Notes under the pieces: generated by a model
What the model saw: the letters and a program-made list of their open reading frames with translations, nothing else
Database searches by the model: none
Told to the model about the DNA's origin: nothing
Shown here: one piece after another, positions 41,116 through 52,980 of the stretch
How the letters are laid out: each line of letters opens with the position of its first letter
How positions within the stretch are numbered: position 1 is the first letter of the stretch
Assembly (NCBI RefSeq): GCF_003391055.1
Contig: NZ_QUAJ01000008.1
Coordinates: 45,581 to 109,580, forward strand
Direction of reading: 5' to 3'
DNA: 64,000 nt
DNA from: Psychrilyobacter piezotolerans
GTDB lineage: Bacteria > Fusobacteriota > Fusobacteriia > Fusobacteriales > Fusobacteriaceae
Position numbers and translations under genes: made by a program

Positions 41116-41667
41116 TTATTTCTCTTCTTGGGCTTTCTTGCAATAATCTATGCATTTATCCAGCCATTTAAGAAGACTCTCTTGGCGTATAATTGCACCT
41201 TCTAATATTATAAAATCTCCAAAACGATCACTATTATAATCAGGAACCACAGGATACTGTTCTAAAATTTTCTGCAAAGCATATAAACGCTTCTTATGTT
41301 GCATTTTCTGACTTTCTAAAAGGTGAATTCTTGATTCTAAATCTAGATTATTAGAAAAATACATACGCAATCTAAAAACATCTTTAGGAGTCTTTTCAAT
41401 AATTTCATCTTTGTGTAACCACATAAGAAGTTCTTTTTGTCCTTTTTCAGTAATAGAATATTGTTTTTTTTCTAATATATCTCCACTAATTTCAATATCA
41501 TAGGTAACAAACTCTTCTTTAGCTAATCTTTTTAATTCCGGGTAAATTTGGCTGTGTTTTGCATACCAAAATTCAGATAATTCATAATTAAATTCTTTTC
41601 CAATGTCATATCCAGTCATAGGTCTTCTATTTAAAAGTCCTAAAATTGCATATTTTAAAGTTCTCAT
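41116..41667 (-). CDS. padR: PadR-family transcriptional regulator
   Basis: A 183-residue repressor: winged helix MRTLKYAILGLLNRRPMTGYDI, HSQIYPELKRLAKEEFV and the beta-wing (KKQYSITEKGQKEL), then the C-terminal coiled helices (about 115-180) of the long PadR (VirR-like C-terminal) type. ATG at 41667 has AAGGTGG upstream. It is divergent from the OFA transporter, and a 33-base motif between them is repeated before the CoA-transferase operon, so it likely controls both and itself. Confidence 0.9.
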   Translation of the reverse strand: MRTLKYAILGLLNRRPMTGYDIGKEFNYELSEFWYAKHSQIYPELKRLAKEEFVTYDIEISGDILEKKQYSITEKGQKELLMWLHKDEIIEKTPKDVFRLRMYFSNNLDLESRIHLLESQKMQHKKRLYALQKILEQYPVVPDYNSDRFGDFIILEGAIIRQESLLKWLDKCIDYCKKAQEEK

Positions 41668-41749
41668 ACTATCAGCCACCTTTTTTCTAATTATTTTTAT
41701 TTAATAATTTTATCATATAAAAATTACATCTACAAATATATATATATCA

Positions 41750-41780
41750 AGACATATAAATGTTTACATGTCTGAAAAAA
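41750..41780. promoter_or_regulatory. PadR-type operator between padR and the transporter gene
   Basis: AGACAT (41750-41755) and ATGTCT (41768-41773) form an inverted repeat with ATGTTTACAT inside, followed by GAAAAAA. The block ATAAATGTTTACATGT with flanks is shared with 40832-40850 on the other strand. Confidence 0.7.
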
Positions 41781-41928
41781 TATGTTATGCTTGATTCCAA
41801 GTTGTTATTTCAAAATAAATGACAATAAACTCAAAATATAAACAGGGGGAGGTGGAGATGCTACGCTAAATTTTATGTTGTTATTTCTAAAGAAAAGATA
41901 AAAAAATCACAATAAAATAGGAGGAAAT

Positions 41929-43176
41929 ATGGATTATTCAAAAAAAAGATGGTTAATTTTAATTGCTAGTTGTTTTATTAATCTTTGCATTGGTTCTTTA
42001 TATGCATGGAGTGTGTTTTCAGCACCTATGGCGGAATATTTAAGTCAAATTAATGGTGTGAAAATTACGCCTGCACATTTAACAGTTGTGTTTATCGTTG
42101 CTAACTCAGTAGGTCCTATCACAATGATCTCTGGAGGAAAAATTAATGACACTTTTGGACCCAAATTAGTAATTTTTGTTGGCGGACTTATGTTTGGTGG
42201 TGGAATGATATTATCCGGATTTGCTAAAAGTGTTAGTTCGTTGATACTCTCATATGGAGTTATAACAGGACTAGGTCTTGGAATGGTATATGGTTGTACG
42301 ATCAGTACTTCTATCAAGTTTTTTCCAGACAAAAGAGGATTTGTTGGTGGAGTAACAACAGCTCTATTTGGTATCAGTTCAGTAATAATACCACCAATCG
42401 CTGCGGTTATTACTGCTAAAATGGGAGTAATATCTGCATTTAAGATTATTGGTGGAGCATTTACTCTGATTGTATGTATTAGTGCATTCTTCATAGAAAA
42501 ATGCCCAGATGGATTTAAACCTGAGGGATGGGAACCTCCAGTACAAAAAAAATCAGGACCTAAAGCTAATATGGATTGGAAAGAAATGTTAAAAACACCT
42601 AAATTCTATATAATGATTACTTTACTTACTTGTGGAGCTTTTTCTGGACTTATGATTATTCCATTAGCTTCACCGCTGGCTAGAAAACTTATAGGAATGT
42701 CTACTGCGGAAGCTACTGTAGCAGTATCAGCACTAGCATTATTTAACGTAATGGGAAGAATTTGGGCTGGAAGTATTTCTGATAAAATAGGAAGAATCAA
42801 TACTCTTGCTCTTGCATGTTCACTATCAATGATTGGATTAGGATTCTTATACATTTCAGGAAACGGGGACGTAACAACATTCTACATTGGATTATCTATT
42901 ATCGGAATATGCTTTGGATCATTTATGGGAGTATATCCAGGATTTACAGCAGATCAATTTGGATCTAAAAACAACAGTGTTAATTTCGGAATAATGTTTT
43001 CAGGATTTGCAGTTGCAGGTTATTTCGGGCCGACAATTATGGTAAAAATTGCTAAAATGAGCAAAGTAGCCTTTCTTATTGCTATAGGTTTCAGTATTGC
43101 AGGTTTAGCGATAACTTTTATTTATAGAGTTGTAAATAAAAACGAAAATAGCGAATTATCTTATGAAAAGATGTAA
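41929..43176 (+). CDS. OFA-family MFS transporter (oxalate/formate antiporter-like)
   Basis: A 415-residue, twelve-helix major-facilitator protein of the OFA family: NLCIGSLYAWSVFSAPM in helix 1, the Gly-rich GLGLGMVYGCTISTSIKFFPDKRG loop, and GFGISDKIGR-like GSISDKIGRINT between helices 8 and 9. OFA members exchange oxalate/formate or carry other monocarboxylates; linkage to a CoA-transferase suggests uptake of a carboxylic acid that is then activated. AGGAGG before ATG. Controlled with padR from a shared gap. Confidence 0.9.
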   Translation: MDYSKKRWLILIASCFINLCIGSLYAWSVFSAPMAEYLSQINGVKITPAHLTVVFIVANSVGPITMISGGKINDTFGPKLVIFVGGLMFGGGMILSGFAKSVSSLILSYGVITGLGLGMVYGCTISTSIKFFPDKRGFVGGVTTALFGISSVIIPPIAAVITAKMGVISAFKIIGGAFTLIVCISAFFIEKCPDGFKPEGWEPPVQKKSGPKANMDWKEMLKTPKFYIMITLLTCGAFSGLMIIPLASPLARKLIGMSTAEATVAVSALALFNVMGRIWAGSISDKIGRINTLALACSLSMIGLGFLYISGNGDVTTFYIGLSIIGICFGSFMGVYPGFTADQFGSKNNSVNFGIMFSGFAVAGYFGPTIMVKIAKMSKVAFLIAIGFSIAGLAITFIYRVVNKNENSELSYEKM

Positions 43177-43254
43177 CAAGAATTAAGAAATAATTGAATA
43201 TTATTTAAATAGAAGTTAAGCTATGTAAAAAAAAAGCTGAATAATATAGAAAAG

Positions 43255-43409
43255 TAAAAATATAGTGTTTTCATGTGGTTCCGGGGTAAATGCATCTTTA
43301 GATTACGCAGTTTACAGTGAATTTTTCTCCAATGGAAAGGTGTATATAGGAAGTTATTCCGATTGGACGAGTTATCCTGAAAACCCCATTGAAATAAAGG
43401 ATGAAAACT
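43255..43409 (+). pseudogene. Duplicated 3' end of sulfurtransferase gene (direct repeat, right copy)
   Basis: 155 bp matching 35643-35797 with three substitutions. In frame it encodes NIVFSCGSGVNASLDYAVYS through ENPIEIKDEN and a TAA, about 51 codons of the catalytic domain with no start. This copy has its own terminator right behind. It may be the original gene end, displaced when the intervening segment entered. Confidence 0.9.
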
Positions 43410-43419
43410 AAAGTTTAGT

Positions 43420-43456
43420 AAAAAGGATGCTGATTAGTCTATCAGCATCCTTTTTT
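43420..43456. terminator. Terminator after the sulfurtransferase fragment
   Basis: AAAAAGGATGCTGAT pairs with ATCAGCATCCTTTTTT around TAGTCT. Confidence 0.9.
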
Positions 43457-43457
43457 G

Positions 43458-43750
43458 TTAATACACATTCTTCATTTTAAGGTATTTTTTTAATGTACTG
43501 ATATGCATTGGATAAAAATCTTTTTGCGATCTTTCCAGCCTTTCCTTTAATACTTTCAATGAAATCCACTGAATTTCCTGAGACTCATTGGAGGATCTAA
43601 GGAGCTGATTTTTCCTGCCGGTATTTCCAGTAAACCAATACCTTCCTTGGAATCTTTAACCCTTTTTTGTATCAAGATCATATCTTCTCCATTTCTATTC
43701 CCTTCTATAATCCCTCCTACTGCCGGAATAGTAAATTTTTCATTTTCCAT
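43458..43750 (-). pseudogene. NUDIX hydrolase with internal deletion
   Basis: The start is a normal NUDIX N-terminus (MENEKFTIPAVGGIIEGNRN, then LLEIPAGKI, AAGGAGGTGG upstream), but the Nudix box (GxxxxxExxxxxxxREUxEExGU) is missing. After GKISS the reading frame shifts; the correct C-terminus resumes in another frame (SQEIQWISLKVLKERLERS, ending YLKMKNVY). An internal deletion of roughly 60-80 codons removed the catalytic centre. Confidence 0.8.
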
Positions 43751-44067
43751 TTCCCCACCTCCTTTTCTAATCATTGATCCATCATACCATTTTTTATATC
43801 ATTATCTCTTCTTTTAATAAACTAAATAAAATATAAAACACTTTCCTGTCAGATATAATAAAGTCTAATAATACTAACATTTTTATAAATGGGTTCATTT
43901 TCTGTCACTTCCACCAAGAAATCCCTATTGCGAAGATTGCAGTTTTAAAATAGTAGAAAAAAAGTCACTATAAAGTGACTTTTTTTAGTTGAACCCAATG
44001 GATTATATTTAATTCTGTTATTTTTGGAGTACTATACTCAATTTAACATTCCAGGGAAGTCCAAGGC
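43751..44067. other. 317-bp gap
   Basis: Holds the rep terminator (43957-43986) and a coding-like scrap reading GFIFCHFHQEIPIAKIAVLK before a stop (about 43890-43952, + strand), which may be the end of a lost gene. No iteron-like direct repeats are seen. Confidence 0.4.
43957..43986. terminator. Terminator of the rep-type gene
   Basis: AAAAAAAGTCAC pairs with GTGACTTTTTTT around TATAAA. Confidence 0.85.
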
Positions 44068-44922
44068 TCATTTTTTTTTAATACTAAATATGGAGTCTGT
44101 GTTCTGCAAAATATAATTTCTTGTATCTAATAATGAATGAGTTTTTCTATAGGAATAAACATTTTCATAAGCTATAGAAAAATCTTCTATATAATCTGTA
44201 AATTCTTTTAATAACAGATTCGTATCTTTATTAACTTCTATGTGAAAGGGATTGATTGCATGAAATTTAATTCCTGTAATTTTTGACCCTTTACCTTTTT
44301 GACTTTTAATCTTTTCTATATAGATATGTGGAGTAACCAATTCCAAATCTCTTAATACAGGCTTTAAAACCTTTGCTTCAAAATCATAAAATCTTTTATA
44401 CTTATCCTCTGGTATATTTAAAACTTTTTTGAAATCGATTAAATTTAACTCAAACTCAAATTCCTTCTTAGGACTAACATTCTTTATAAATAATTTAAAA
44501 AGGTTATAACTATACATAGATTTGAACCTTAATATAGCTAAGATATTAAATCGATTAAAAAAATTGCCATAATTATGAGCTAAACGAAGTTCCTCCGATA
44601 GCTTGTATATTACTTTATTTTCCTGAAATACCACTATATTGAAAATACTAAAGTAAAGGGATGTCAATTCCTTTTCCCCTTTATATATAGATGCGCTAAT
44701 TACTTTTTTATTCATGCTGTAAATATATTTTTTAAGTTCCTCAATAGTTAAATTGAAAACCTTAAAGTCAAAGATGAATTCAGAGTATTCCTTTTCTAAA
44801 TCAAAATAAGTCAGGAATAAATTTAAAATTTCCTGCTCTTTTTTTGTTAGTCTAGGTGAAATATCTATGTCAAAGTCGTACTTCTCAAGGTTGAAGTCCT
44901 GCTTTTTTAAAAAATAATACAT
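44068..44922 (-). CDS. Plasmid-type replication initiator (Rep_3/RepB family)
   Basis: A 284-residue protein of two winged helices, as in Rep_3 initiators (RepA, pi, RepE). The first WH lies in about 70-150, the second shows the diagnostic YNLFKLFIKNVSPKKEFEFEL, DFKKVLNIPEDKYKRFYDFEAKVLKP and GKGSKITGIKFHAIN. Such proteins bind iterons at plasmid origins. No iterons are seen in the flanks (GACGAAAA occurs twice at 44964 and 45037). No par, mob or other plasmid genes adjoin. Either an integrated plasmid relic or a replicon gene of a large secondary molecule. Confidence 0.75.
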   Translation of the reverse strand: MYYFLKKQDFNLEKYDFDIDISPRLTKKEQEILNLFLTYFDLEKEYSEFIFDFKVFNLTIEELKKYIYSMNKKVISASIYKGEKELTSLYFSIFNIVVFQENKVIYKLSEELRLAHNYGNFFNRFNILAILRFKSMYSYNLFKLFIKNVSPKKEFEFELNLIDFKKVLNIPEDKYKRFYDFEAKVLKPVLRDLELVTPHIYIEKIKSQKGKGSKITGIKFHAINPFHIEVNKDTNLLLKEFTDYIEDFSIAYENVYSYRKTHSLLDTRNYILQNTDSIFSIKKK

Positions 44923-45019
44923 AATCCTCCCTTATGAAAAAAAAAATAGTTGTTGTTTAAAGACGAAAAATTAGTTTTATTTTTCTCTACTTTAGTAGTA
45001 TAAGCTATATTTTGTCTGA

Positions 45020-47029
<2,010 letters not shown>

Positions 47030-47045
47030 AAAAGGAGTGGTATAA

Positions 47046-48473
<1,428 letters not shown>

Positions 48474-48504
48474 AGAGTTTTAAAAAAAATATAGGGAGAT
48501 TAAT

Positions 48505-49422
48505 ATGATGAAAAAAATAGTAATAATTTTATCTTTAATATTAGCAGTTACAGGATGTACTAGCACAGGAACAAGCGAAAAACTGGTAGATAATGGGGTA
48601 GCTGTCAATAAAAGATTGGAAAGACCTATGAGAATATTAATGATTAATGATGATGGTTATGATGCTCTTGGAGCTCAGATGTTGTATGAAGAATTAGAGT
48701 CTAAAGGGCACGAAGTATGGATAGTGGCTCCTATTGATAATCAGAGTGGAGCTGGGACTTCTATTAAATGGAATAAGAAACCTCATAAATTGGTAAAATA
48801 TGGAGAGAGAAAATATGCCTTTGAAGGGAGTCCGACAGATTGTTTTAAGGTAGCAGTCAACCTATTAATGGATGAAAAGCCTGATTTAGTAATATCTGGA
48901 GTAAATGATGGACCTAACTTTGGAGAGGTGCAGTTTAACTCTGGAACTGTAGGAGGAGCAGCCAGAGCAATAAGACATGGTTATCCATCTATGGCAGTTA
49001 GTTTGGTATACTATGGCGGTGACGATGAAAACTTAGGTTCACATCTAGAACCGGCAGTAGACTATACGGCAAATATAGTTGAAAAATTATCAGATGAATG
49101 GAAAGCAGGCAGGATGATTATGCCATTAGGAACTGGAATAAGTATCAATTATCCACTAGGGAGTGTAAAAGGTTTAAAATTTATAGGGAATGAAAATGTA
49201 TATACAGATTTTCAAAACTATAAATATGGCGAAGATGGCAAAATCTATAACTACAATGATATGGAAAAATTTTCTGCTGAGATAAAAGATATAAGTATAG
49301 AAACAGACTTGACTGAATCTAACAGAGGATATATAACTGTTACGGTAATAGATGGTGATTGGGATGCCAGCGGAGTAAAAGCAGAGTATATGGAAGAGGT
49401 ATTAAAGGGAATCCAATTTTGA
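48505..49422 (+). CDS. surE: SurE-type nucleotidase predicted as a lipoprotein
   Basis: A 305-residue protein: signal peptide ending in the lipobox AVTGC (Cys18), then a SurE domain: MRILMINDDGYDALGAQ, VAPIDNQSGAGTS, FEGSPTDCFKVAV, DLVISGVNDGPNFGEVQFNSGTVGGA. These supply the metal-binding Asp/Asn/Ser ligands. SurE is normally cytosolic (5'/3'-nucleotidase, exopolyphosphatase), so lipid-anchored export is unusual. GGGAG before ATG, 31 bp behind the glucosidase gene, so probably in the same operon. A terminator follows. Confidence 0.9.
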   Translation: MMKKIVIILSLILAVTGCTSTGTSEKLVDNGVAVNKRLERPMRILMINDDGYDALGAQMLYEELESKGHEVWIVAPIDNQSGAGTSIKWNKKPHKLVKYGERKYAFEGSPTDCFKVAVNLLMDEKPDLVISGVNDGPNFGEVQFNSGTVGGAARAIRHGYPSMAVSLVYYGGDDENLGSHLEPAVDYTANIVEKLSDEWKAGRMIMPLGTGISINYPLGSVKGLKFIGNENVYTDFQNYKYGEDGKIYNYNDMEKFSAEIKDISIETDLTESNRGYITVTVIDGDWDASGVKAEYMEEVLKGIQF

Positions 49423-49426
49423 TATA

Positions 49427-49464
49427 AAAGAACTGCAGCCTGTAAGGCTGCAGTTCTTAATTTT
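49427..49464. terminator. Bidirectional terminator
   Basis: AAGAACTGCAGCC pairs with GGCTGCAGTTCTT around TGTAA, with T-rich flanks on both strands, between converging surE and glycosyltransferase genes. Confidence 0.9.
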
Positions 49465-50728
49465 ATTCAAGTATAATATCAACTGCTTTAACAACCCCAT
49501 CAACTTGTTTTTGATAAATAGATAATTTTTTCATATTCTCTTTATAACTAATATCTCCTAGAATTCTTTCTACTTTTTCTCGAACTTCCTCTGGATCAAT
49601 ATCATGTTTTATCTGCATAATACCTGCACCATGTTTTTCTACATTGGCAACATTAAGACCCTGTTCTACATGTAATGGAATACCAACAATTGGTGTACCT
49701 GCATCAATGGCTGTCTGAACACTACCCTGTCCACCATGAATTATTGCCACATCCATAAGGGGCATCACTTTATGTGATGGTAGATGATCAACAACGAGAA
49801 TATTATCGTGACTGGTTTCTTTAATTTTGTGAACGGTACTAAGGATTACAATCTTTGCATCTAAATCCTTTATACCTTCATAAACACGTTCGATGACAGC
49901 TGATTGACCAGATGTTAAAGCAACATAGATCTTTGTTTTATCAGTATCTAAAAAATTTAATATTTCATCACTCGCATCGCCAAATAGTTTTGCAAAAATA
50001 GCACCTCCATATCTGAGCTTCACTGGATGATTGTAGTATTTTTTATATTTCCCTTCCGGTTTCCAATTTTCTATTTCCTCTTTTGATATAGTCAAAATCT
50101 CAGGTACATCTGTTACGACAATTACATCCCCCATCATTATTTCTTCCATACTCATAAATGGCTCAACACCATATTTCACTGCCACTTTATTAAAAGACTT
50201 TGTTGCCATTTTTGACTTATACATTAACCCATTTACCAAATTTACCAACCATGATCGGGGAATAACTTTAAATATTTTAAAATTAGTAACCAATGTAGGT
50301 ACCAGCATTTTTTTCTCAAATACAGGCGGAACAAAGGAACCTAAATGGGTCACATAATATGGAATTTTTAATGCCCTTGCAGATATAGCACACGATAGTG
50401 TAAATCCTGTGACTATTTTTTTTATGTTTTGTTCTTTAAAGAATTGAATTTCACTACCTACATGTTCATCTAATTCCTCTACTGTATAAAATTCTGCCAG
50501 TCCTTTTTCTCCGGTATTAGTTAGAACAAAGTCTCTTGCCCTTTCATTACTAAAGTGAGGTGTTACAAGATTATATTCAATACCTTCTTCTTTAAATAAC
50601 CACTCATAGGGTCCGCCGTGAGTAGCCATAACAACTTCTTCACCTCGTGATTTCATTTCTTTGTATAGCTCTATCATTCTAGAGGTTTCTGATAAATACG
50701 CACAATTCGGGAAGGTACAAATTTTCAT
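49463..50728 (-). CDS. UGT/MGT-type glycosyltransferase (GT1)
   Basis: A 421-residue GT-B enzyme. N-terminal acceptor domain (KICTFPNCAYLSETSRMIEL, THGGPYEWLFKEEG) and C-terminal nucleotide-sugar domain with the GT1 signature (DHLPSHKVMPLMDVAIIHGGQGSVQTAIDAGTPIV, given here as HGGQGSVQTA at about 335). It moves a sugar to a small lipophilic or macrolide-like acceptor. Its ATG overlaps the stop of a truncated trmO frame (TTATGA); AGGAGG precedes. Confidence 0.88.
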   Translation of the reverse strand: MKICTFPNCAYLSETSRMIELYKEMKSRGEEVVMATHGGPYEWLFKEEGIEYNLVTPHFSNERARDFVLTNTGEKGLAEFYTVEELDEHVGSEIQFFKEQNIKKIVTGFTLSCAISARALKIPYYVTHLGSFVPPVFEKKMLVPTLVTNFKIFKVIPRSWLVNLVNGLMYKSKMATKSFNKVAVKYGVEPFMSMEEIMMGDVIVVTDVPEILTISKEEIENWKPEGKYKKYYNHPVKLRYGGAIFAKLFGDASDEILNFLDTDKTKIYVALTSGQSAVIERVYEGIKDLDAKIVILSTVHKIKETSHDNILVVDHLPSHKVMPLMDVAIIHGGQGSVQTAIDAGTPIVGIPLHVEQGLNVANVEKHGAGIMQIKHDIDPEEVREKVERILGDISYKENMKKLSIYQKQVDGVVKAVDIILE

Positions 50729-50874
50729 AATAATCCTCCTATCTTCCGATACTCTTCCATAAGCTTTATAGTGGCTACTTTTTCTTTAGCATGGATGCTT
50801 TGAGCTGGGATTTCTTCAACTCTTTTAAAGGGAGATGAAATATATCCAATTGGTTTAAACGTAATATCAAACAT
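50725..50874 (-). pseudogene. trmO: Truncated trmO (tRNA t6A37 methyltransferase) start
   Basis: A 49-residue frame with a strong ribosome site (GGAGG): MFDITFKPIGYISSPFKRVE followed by EIPAQSIHAKEKVATIKLME, the start of TrmO/YaeB, which methylates t6A37 of tRNA-Thr(GGU). The remaining 100+ residues are absent; after EEYRKIGGLL a stop overlaps the glycosyltransferase start. It is probably a broken gene whose upstream signals now drive the glycosyltransferase. Confidence 0.8.
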
Positions 50875-50985
50875 TTTATACACCTCCTAATTTAAAGAAC
50901 CATAATTACTGTAGTTAGCTCTATTATAGGCATTATTAACCAAATTCCTTTTCTTCCCATTAAAATTAAGTAGAATATAGAATTA

Positions 50986-51008
50986 AAGCCAGGCACCTAA
51001 GCCTGGCT
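50986..51008 (-). terminator. Terminator of the first PAS-GGDEF gene
   Basis: AGCCAGGC pairs with GCCTGGCT around ACCTAA; TTTAATTC follows on the - strand. Confidence 0.75.
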
Positions 51009-51021
51009 CTATCCATATTAA

Positions 51022-51930
51022 TTATCTTATATCAGCAAACCCAACCCCATTACGTCCACTTGTTTTAACTTTATACATTGCATGATCTGCTCTATTAATC
51101 AGATGGTGGACGCTGTCCCCGTCATCAAGAAATGTTGCAATTCCAAAACTTGCAGTAACATGTCTGCATCCGTTTTTCTCATAATTCTTAAACTTTTTCA
51201 ATATACTCTGTCGTATCCTTTCCGATACTAAAAAAGCTTCCTCTTTGTCTGTCTTGGGCAGGCAGTAGATAAACTCCTCTCCACCATGTCTAAAAACTAT
51301 ATCATGATCTCTCAAGTTATTTTTCAATACCTGTGAAATTTCCTTTAGGATCTCATCTCCATAACTATGACCATAGGTATCATTGATTTTTTTAAAATGA
51401 TCTATATCCATCATAACAACTGAAAAGGGAATATTGTCACCTTTACTTTTTTCAATCTGTTCTTCCAATAGAAGCATTCCCTTACGCCTGTTATGGAGTT
51501 CTGTAAGTTCGTCATAGGAAGCCAGTTTATCTAGATATTTTTCCTGCATCACCTCTTTGGTTATATCAAATACTACACCAATAAGCCCGGTGATTTCCCC
51601 CTTATCATTTTTAAAGGTTGCTTTATGAAACCGAACAATATATGAATCATTCTCAGATGATGCTGCCTTCCCATCAAAAATTTGAATACCTGGATTATTG
51701 AATAACTCTTGATCTTTCTGGAAATAAAGATCTGCTTCTTTCTTGGATAATAGTTCATATGCTGTCTTTCCTATTACCTCTTCTCTTGGAAGTTTTACAA
51801 ACCCTTCAAATGCTTTATTGCACCCTAAATATACCCCTTCTCGGTCTTTATAAAAAATAGGAATAGGGAGTAACTCTATTAACTCTGTCAATGATTCACT
51901 GTTATTTTTAATAAATTTTATTAAGTTCAT
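51022..51930 (-). CDS. PAS-GGDEF diguanylate cyclase (first paralogue)
   Basis: A 302-residue cytosolic protein: PAS domain (about 15-130, LLPIPIFYKDREGVYLGCNKAF and VVFDITKE) and GGDEF domain (about 140-300, DIDHFKKINDTYGHSYGD and active-site GGEEF). No membrane segment. It should make cyclic di-GMP. A close paralogue lies at 57406-58302, at the far side of the glutamine cluster. Confidence 0.93.
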   Translation of the reverse strand: MNLIKFIKNNSESLTELIELLPIPIFYKDREGVYLGCNKAFEGFVKLPREEVIGKTAYELLSKKEADLYFQKDQELFNNPGIQIFDGKAASSENDSYIVRFHKATFKNDKGEITGLIGVVFDITKEVMQEKYLDKLASYDELTELHNRRKGMLLLEEQIEKSKGDNIPFSVVMMDIDHFKKINDTYGHSYGDEILKEISQVLKNNLRDHDIVFRHGGEEFIYCLPKTDKEEAFLVSERIRQSILKKFKNYEKNGCRHVTASFGIATFLDDGDSVHHLINRADHAMYKVKTSGRNGVGFADIR

Positions 51931-52119
51931 TTTACCTCAACACGATCCCTACTAATAATTACATAACACTATGCGTATGACAAAACCGACAATAATAAAT
52001 ACTTTTAGCTGTAGTTAGCCTCCTTGTTACATTATACAGTTATAAACATTAAATAACAAACTATCTGTTAATTATAGGTTTCTTACGTATAAACCTTCTG
52101 AAATTATTATAGATTAAAA

Positions 52120-52980
52120 TTATCTAACCTTCAATACTATCCCCTCTATAAATTTTTTTACATTGATTTTTCCTTTTTTTTCCTCATTTCCGTCAAAATT
52201 ATTTATGACTTTTCTGATCTCACCCATATCAAAAAGTATATTTGAATATTTAGAGAAAATGGGGTTATAAAAATCCTCTGCTCCTACATGGCAGATATTT
52301 TCAAAGGCTTTGTACACTAATCTTCTTATCCTCTGTTCAAAACTTTTAAAATTAATATCAACTCCATCATTAATTTTATAGTTTTCTATTACCTCTTGAA
52401 ATATATCCTTTAATTGATAAGGTTTAGAAGAATTTCGTTCTTTGAGGATCATTATAGATAAAATTACCTTTTTAAGATCATTTATTCCAAATTCAGAAAT
52501 TATACCAAGATCGGAAAATATTTTTTTCAAGTCATCTTTACTCTCTTCCTTTTTAGGAGGAGCAGTATTTATCAAAGTAGTCCTTATAATCTCCATGGAC
52601 CTGTCTACCTCTATAGTTTTTATGATATTTTCTAGGACACTTTTCACCTCTATTTCATTGATGGGTTTATGGATAAAGAAAAGTACTCCTTGTTTATAGG
52701 CCTCGCCTATCATATCTGAATCCTTTACTTGGGATATCATGATAAATTTTCCCCTATACCCATTTTTTATACTCTCTTTTATAATCTCTACCCCATCTTT
52801 TTCAGGAAGGAGGAAATCTATTAAAACTATATCCGGATTATAGATTTTTATCAATTCTGATGCCTTGTCACCTGAAGATAATTCTTCAATGATCTGTCCC
52901 AGGGAATTTTTTTCTATTATAAAACGAAGCATTTTCCTTATAGATATATCATCATCAATTATAATAATTCTATTTTTCAT
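52120..52980 (-). CDS. glnL: Response regulator of the GlnL (YcbB) type
   Basis: A 286-residue regulator. Receiver domain (1-120): IIDDD (Asp pair), phospho-Asp in IVLIDFLLPE (about 55), KP near 105. The C-terminal half (about 150-286; SDLGIISEFGINDLKKVILS, FEQRIRRLVYKAFENICHV) matches the YcbB-type DNA-binding domain of Bacillus GlnL, which activates glutaminase and glutamine transport genes. It overlaps the kinase gene by four bases; the gene order next to glnT and glsA supports the same role here. Confidence 0.88.
   Translation of the reverse strand: MKNRIIIIDDDISIRKMLRFIIEKNSLGQIIEELSSGDKASELIKIYNPDIVLIDFLLPEKDGVEIIKESIKNGYRGKFIMISQVKDSDMIGEAYKQGVLFFIHKPINEIEVKSVLENIIKTIEVDRSMEIIRTTLINTAPPKKEESKDDLKKIFSDLGIISEFGINDLKKVILSIMILKERNSSKPYQLKDIFQEVIENYKINDGVDINFKSFEQRIRRLVYKAFENICHVGAEDFYNPIFSKYSNILFDMGEIRKVINNFDGNEEKKGKINVKKFIEGIVLKVR

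Noticed and set aside
36674..41667. Classic padR-padC divergent pair
   Set aside because: The genes are about 4 kb apart and the shared PadR-like operator is not present upstream of padC.
42045..42494. 149-codon - strand frame in the OFA transporter gene
   Set aside because: Antisense of a hydrophobic gene; Ile/Pro/Asn-rich composition typical of such shadows.
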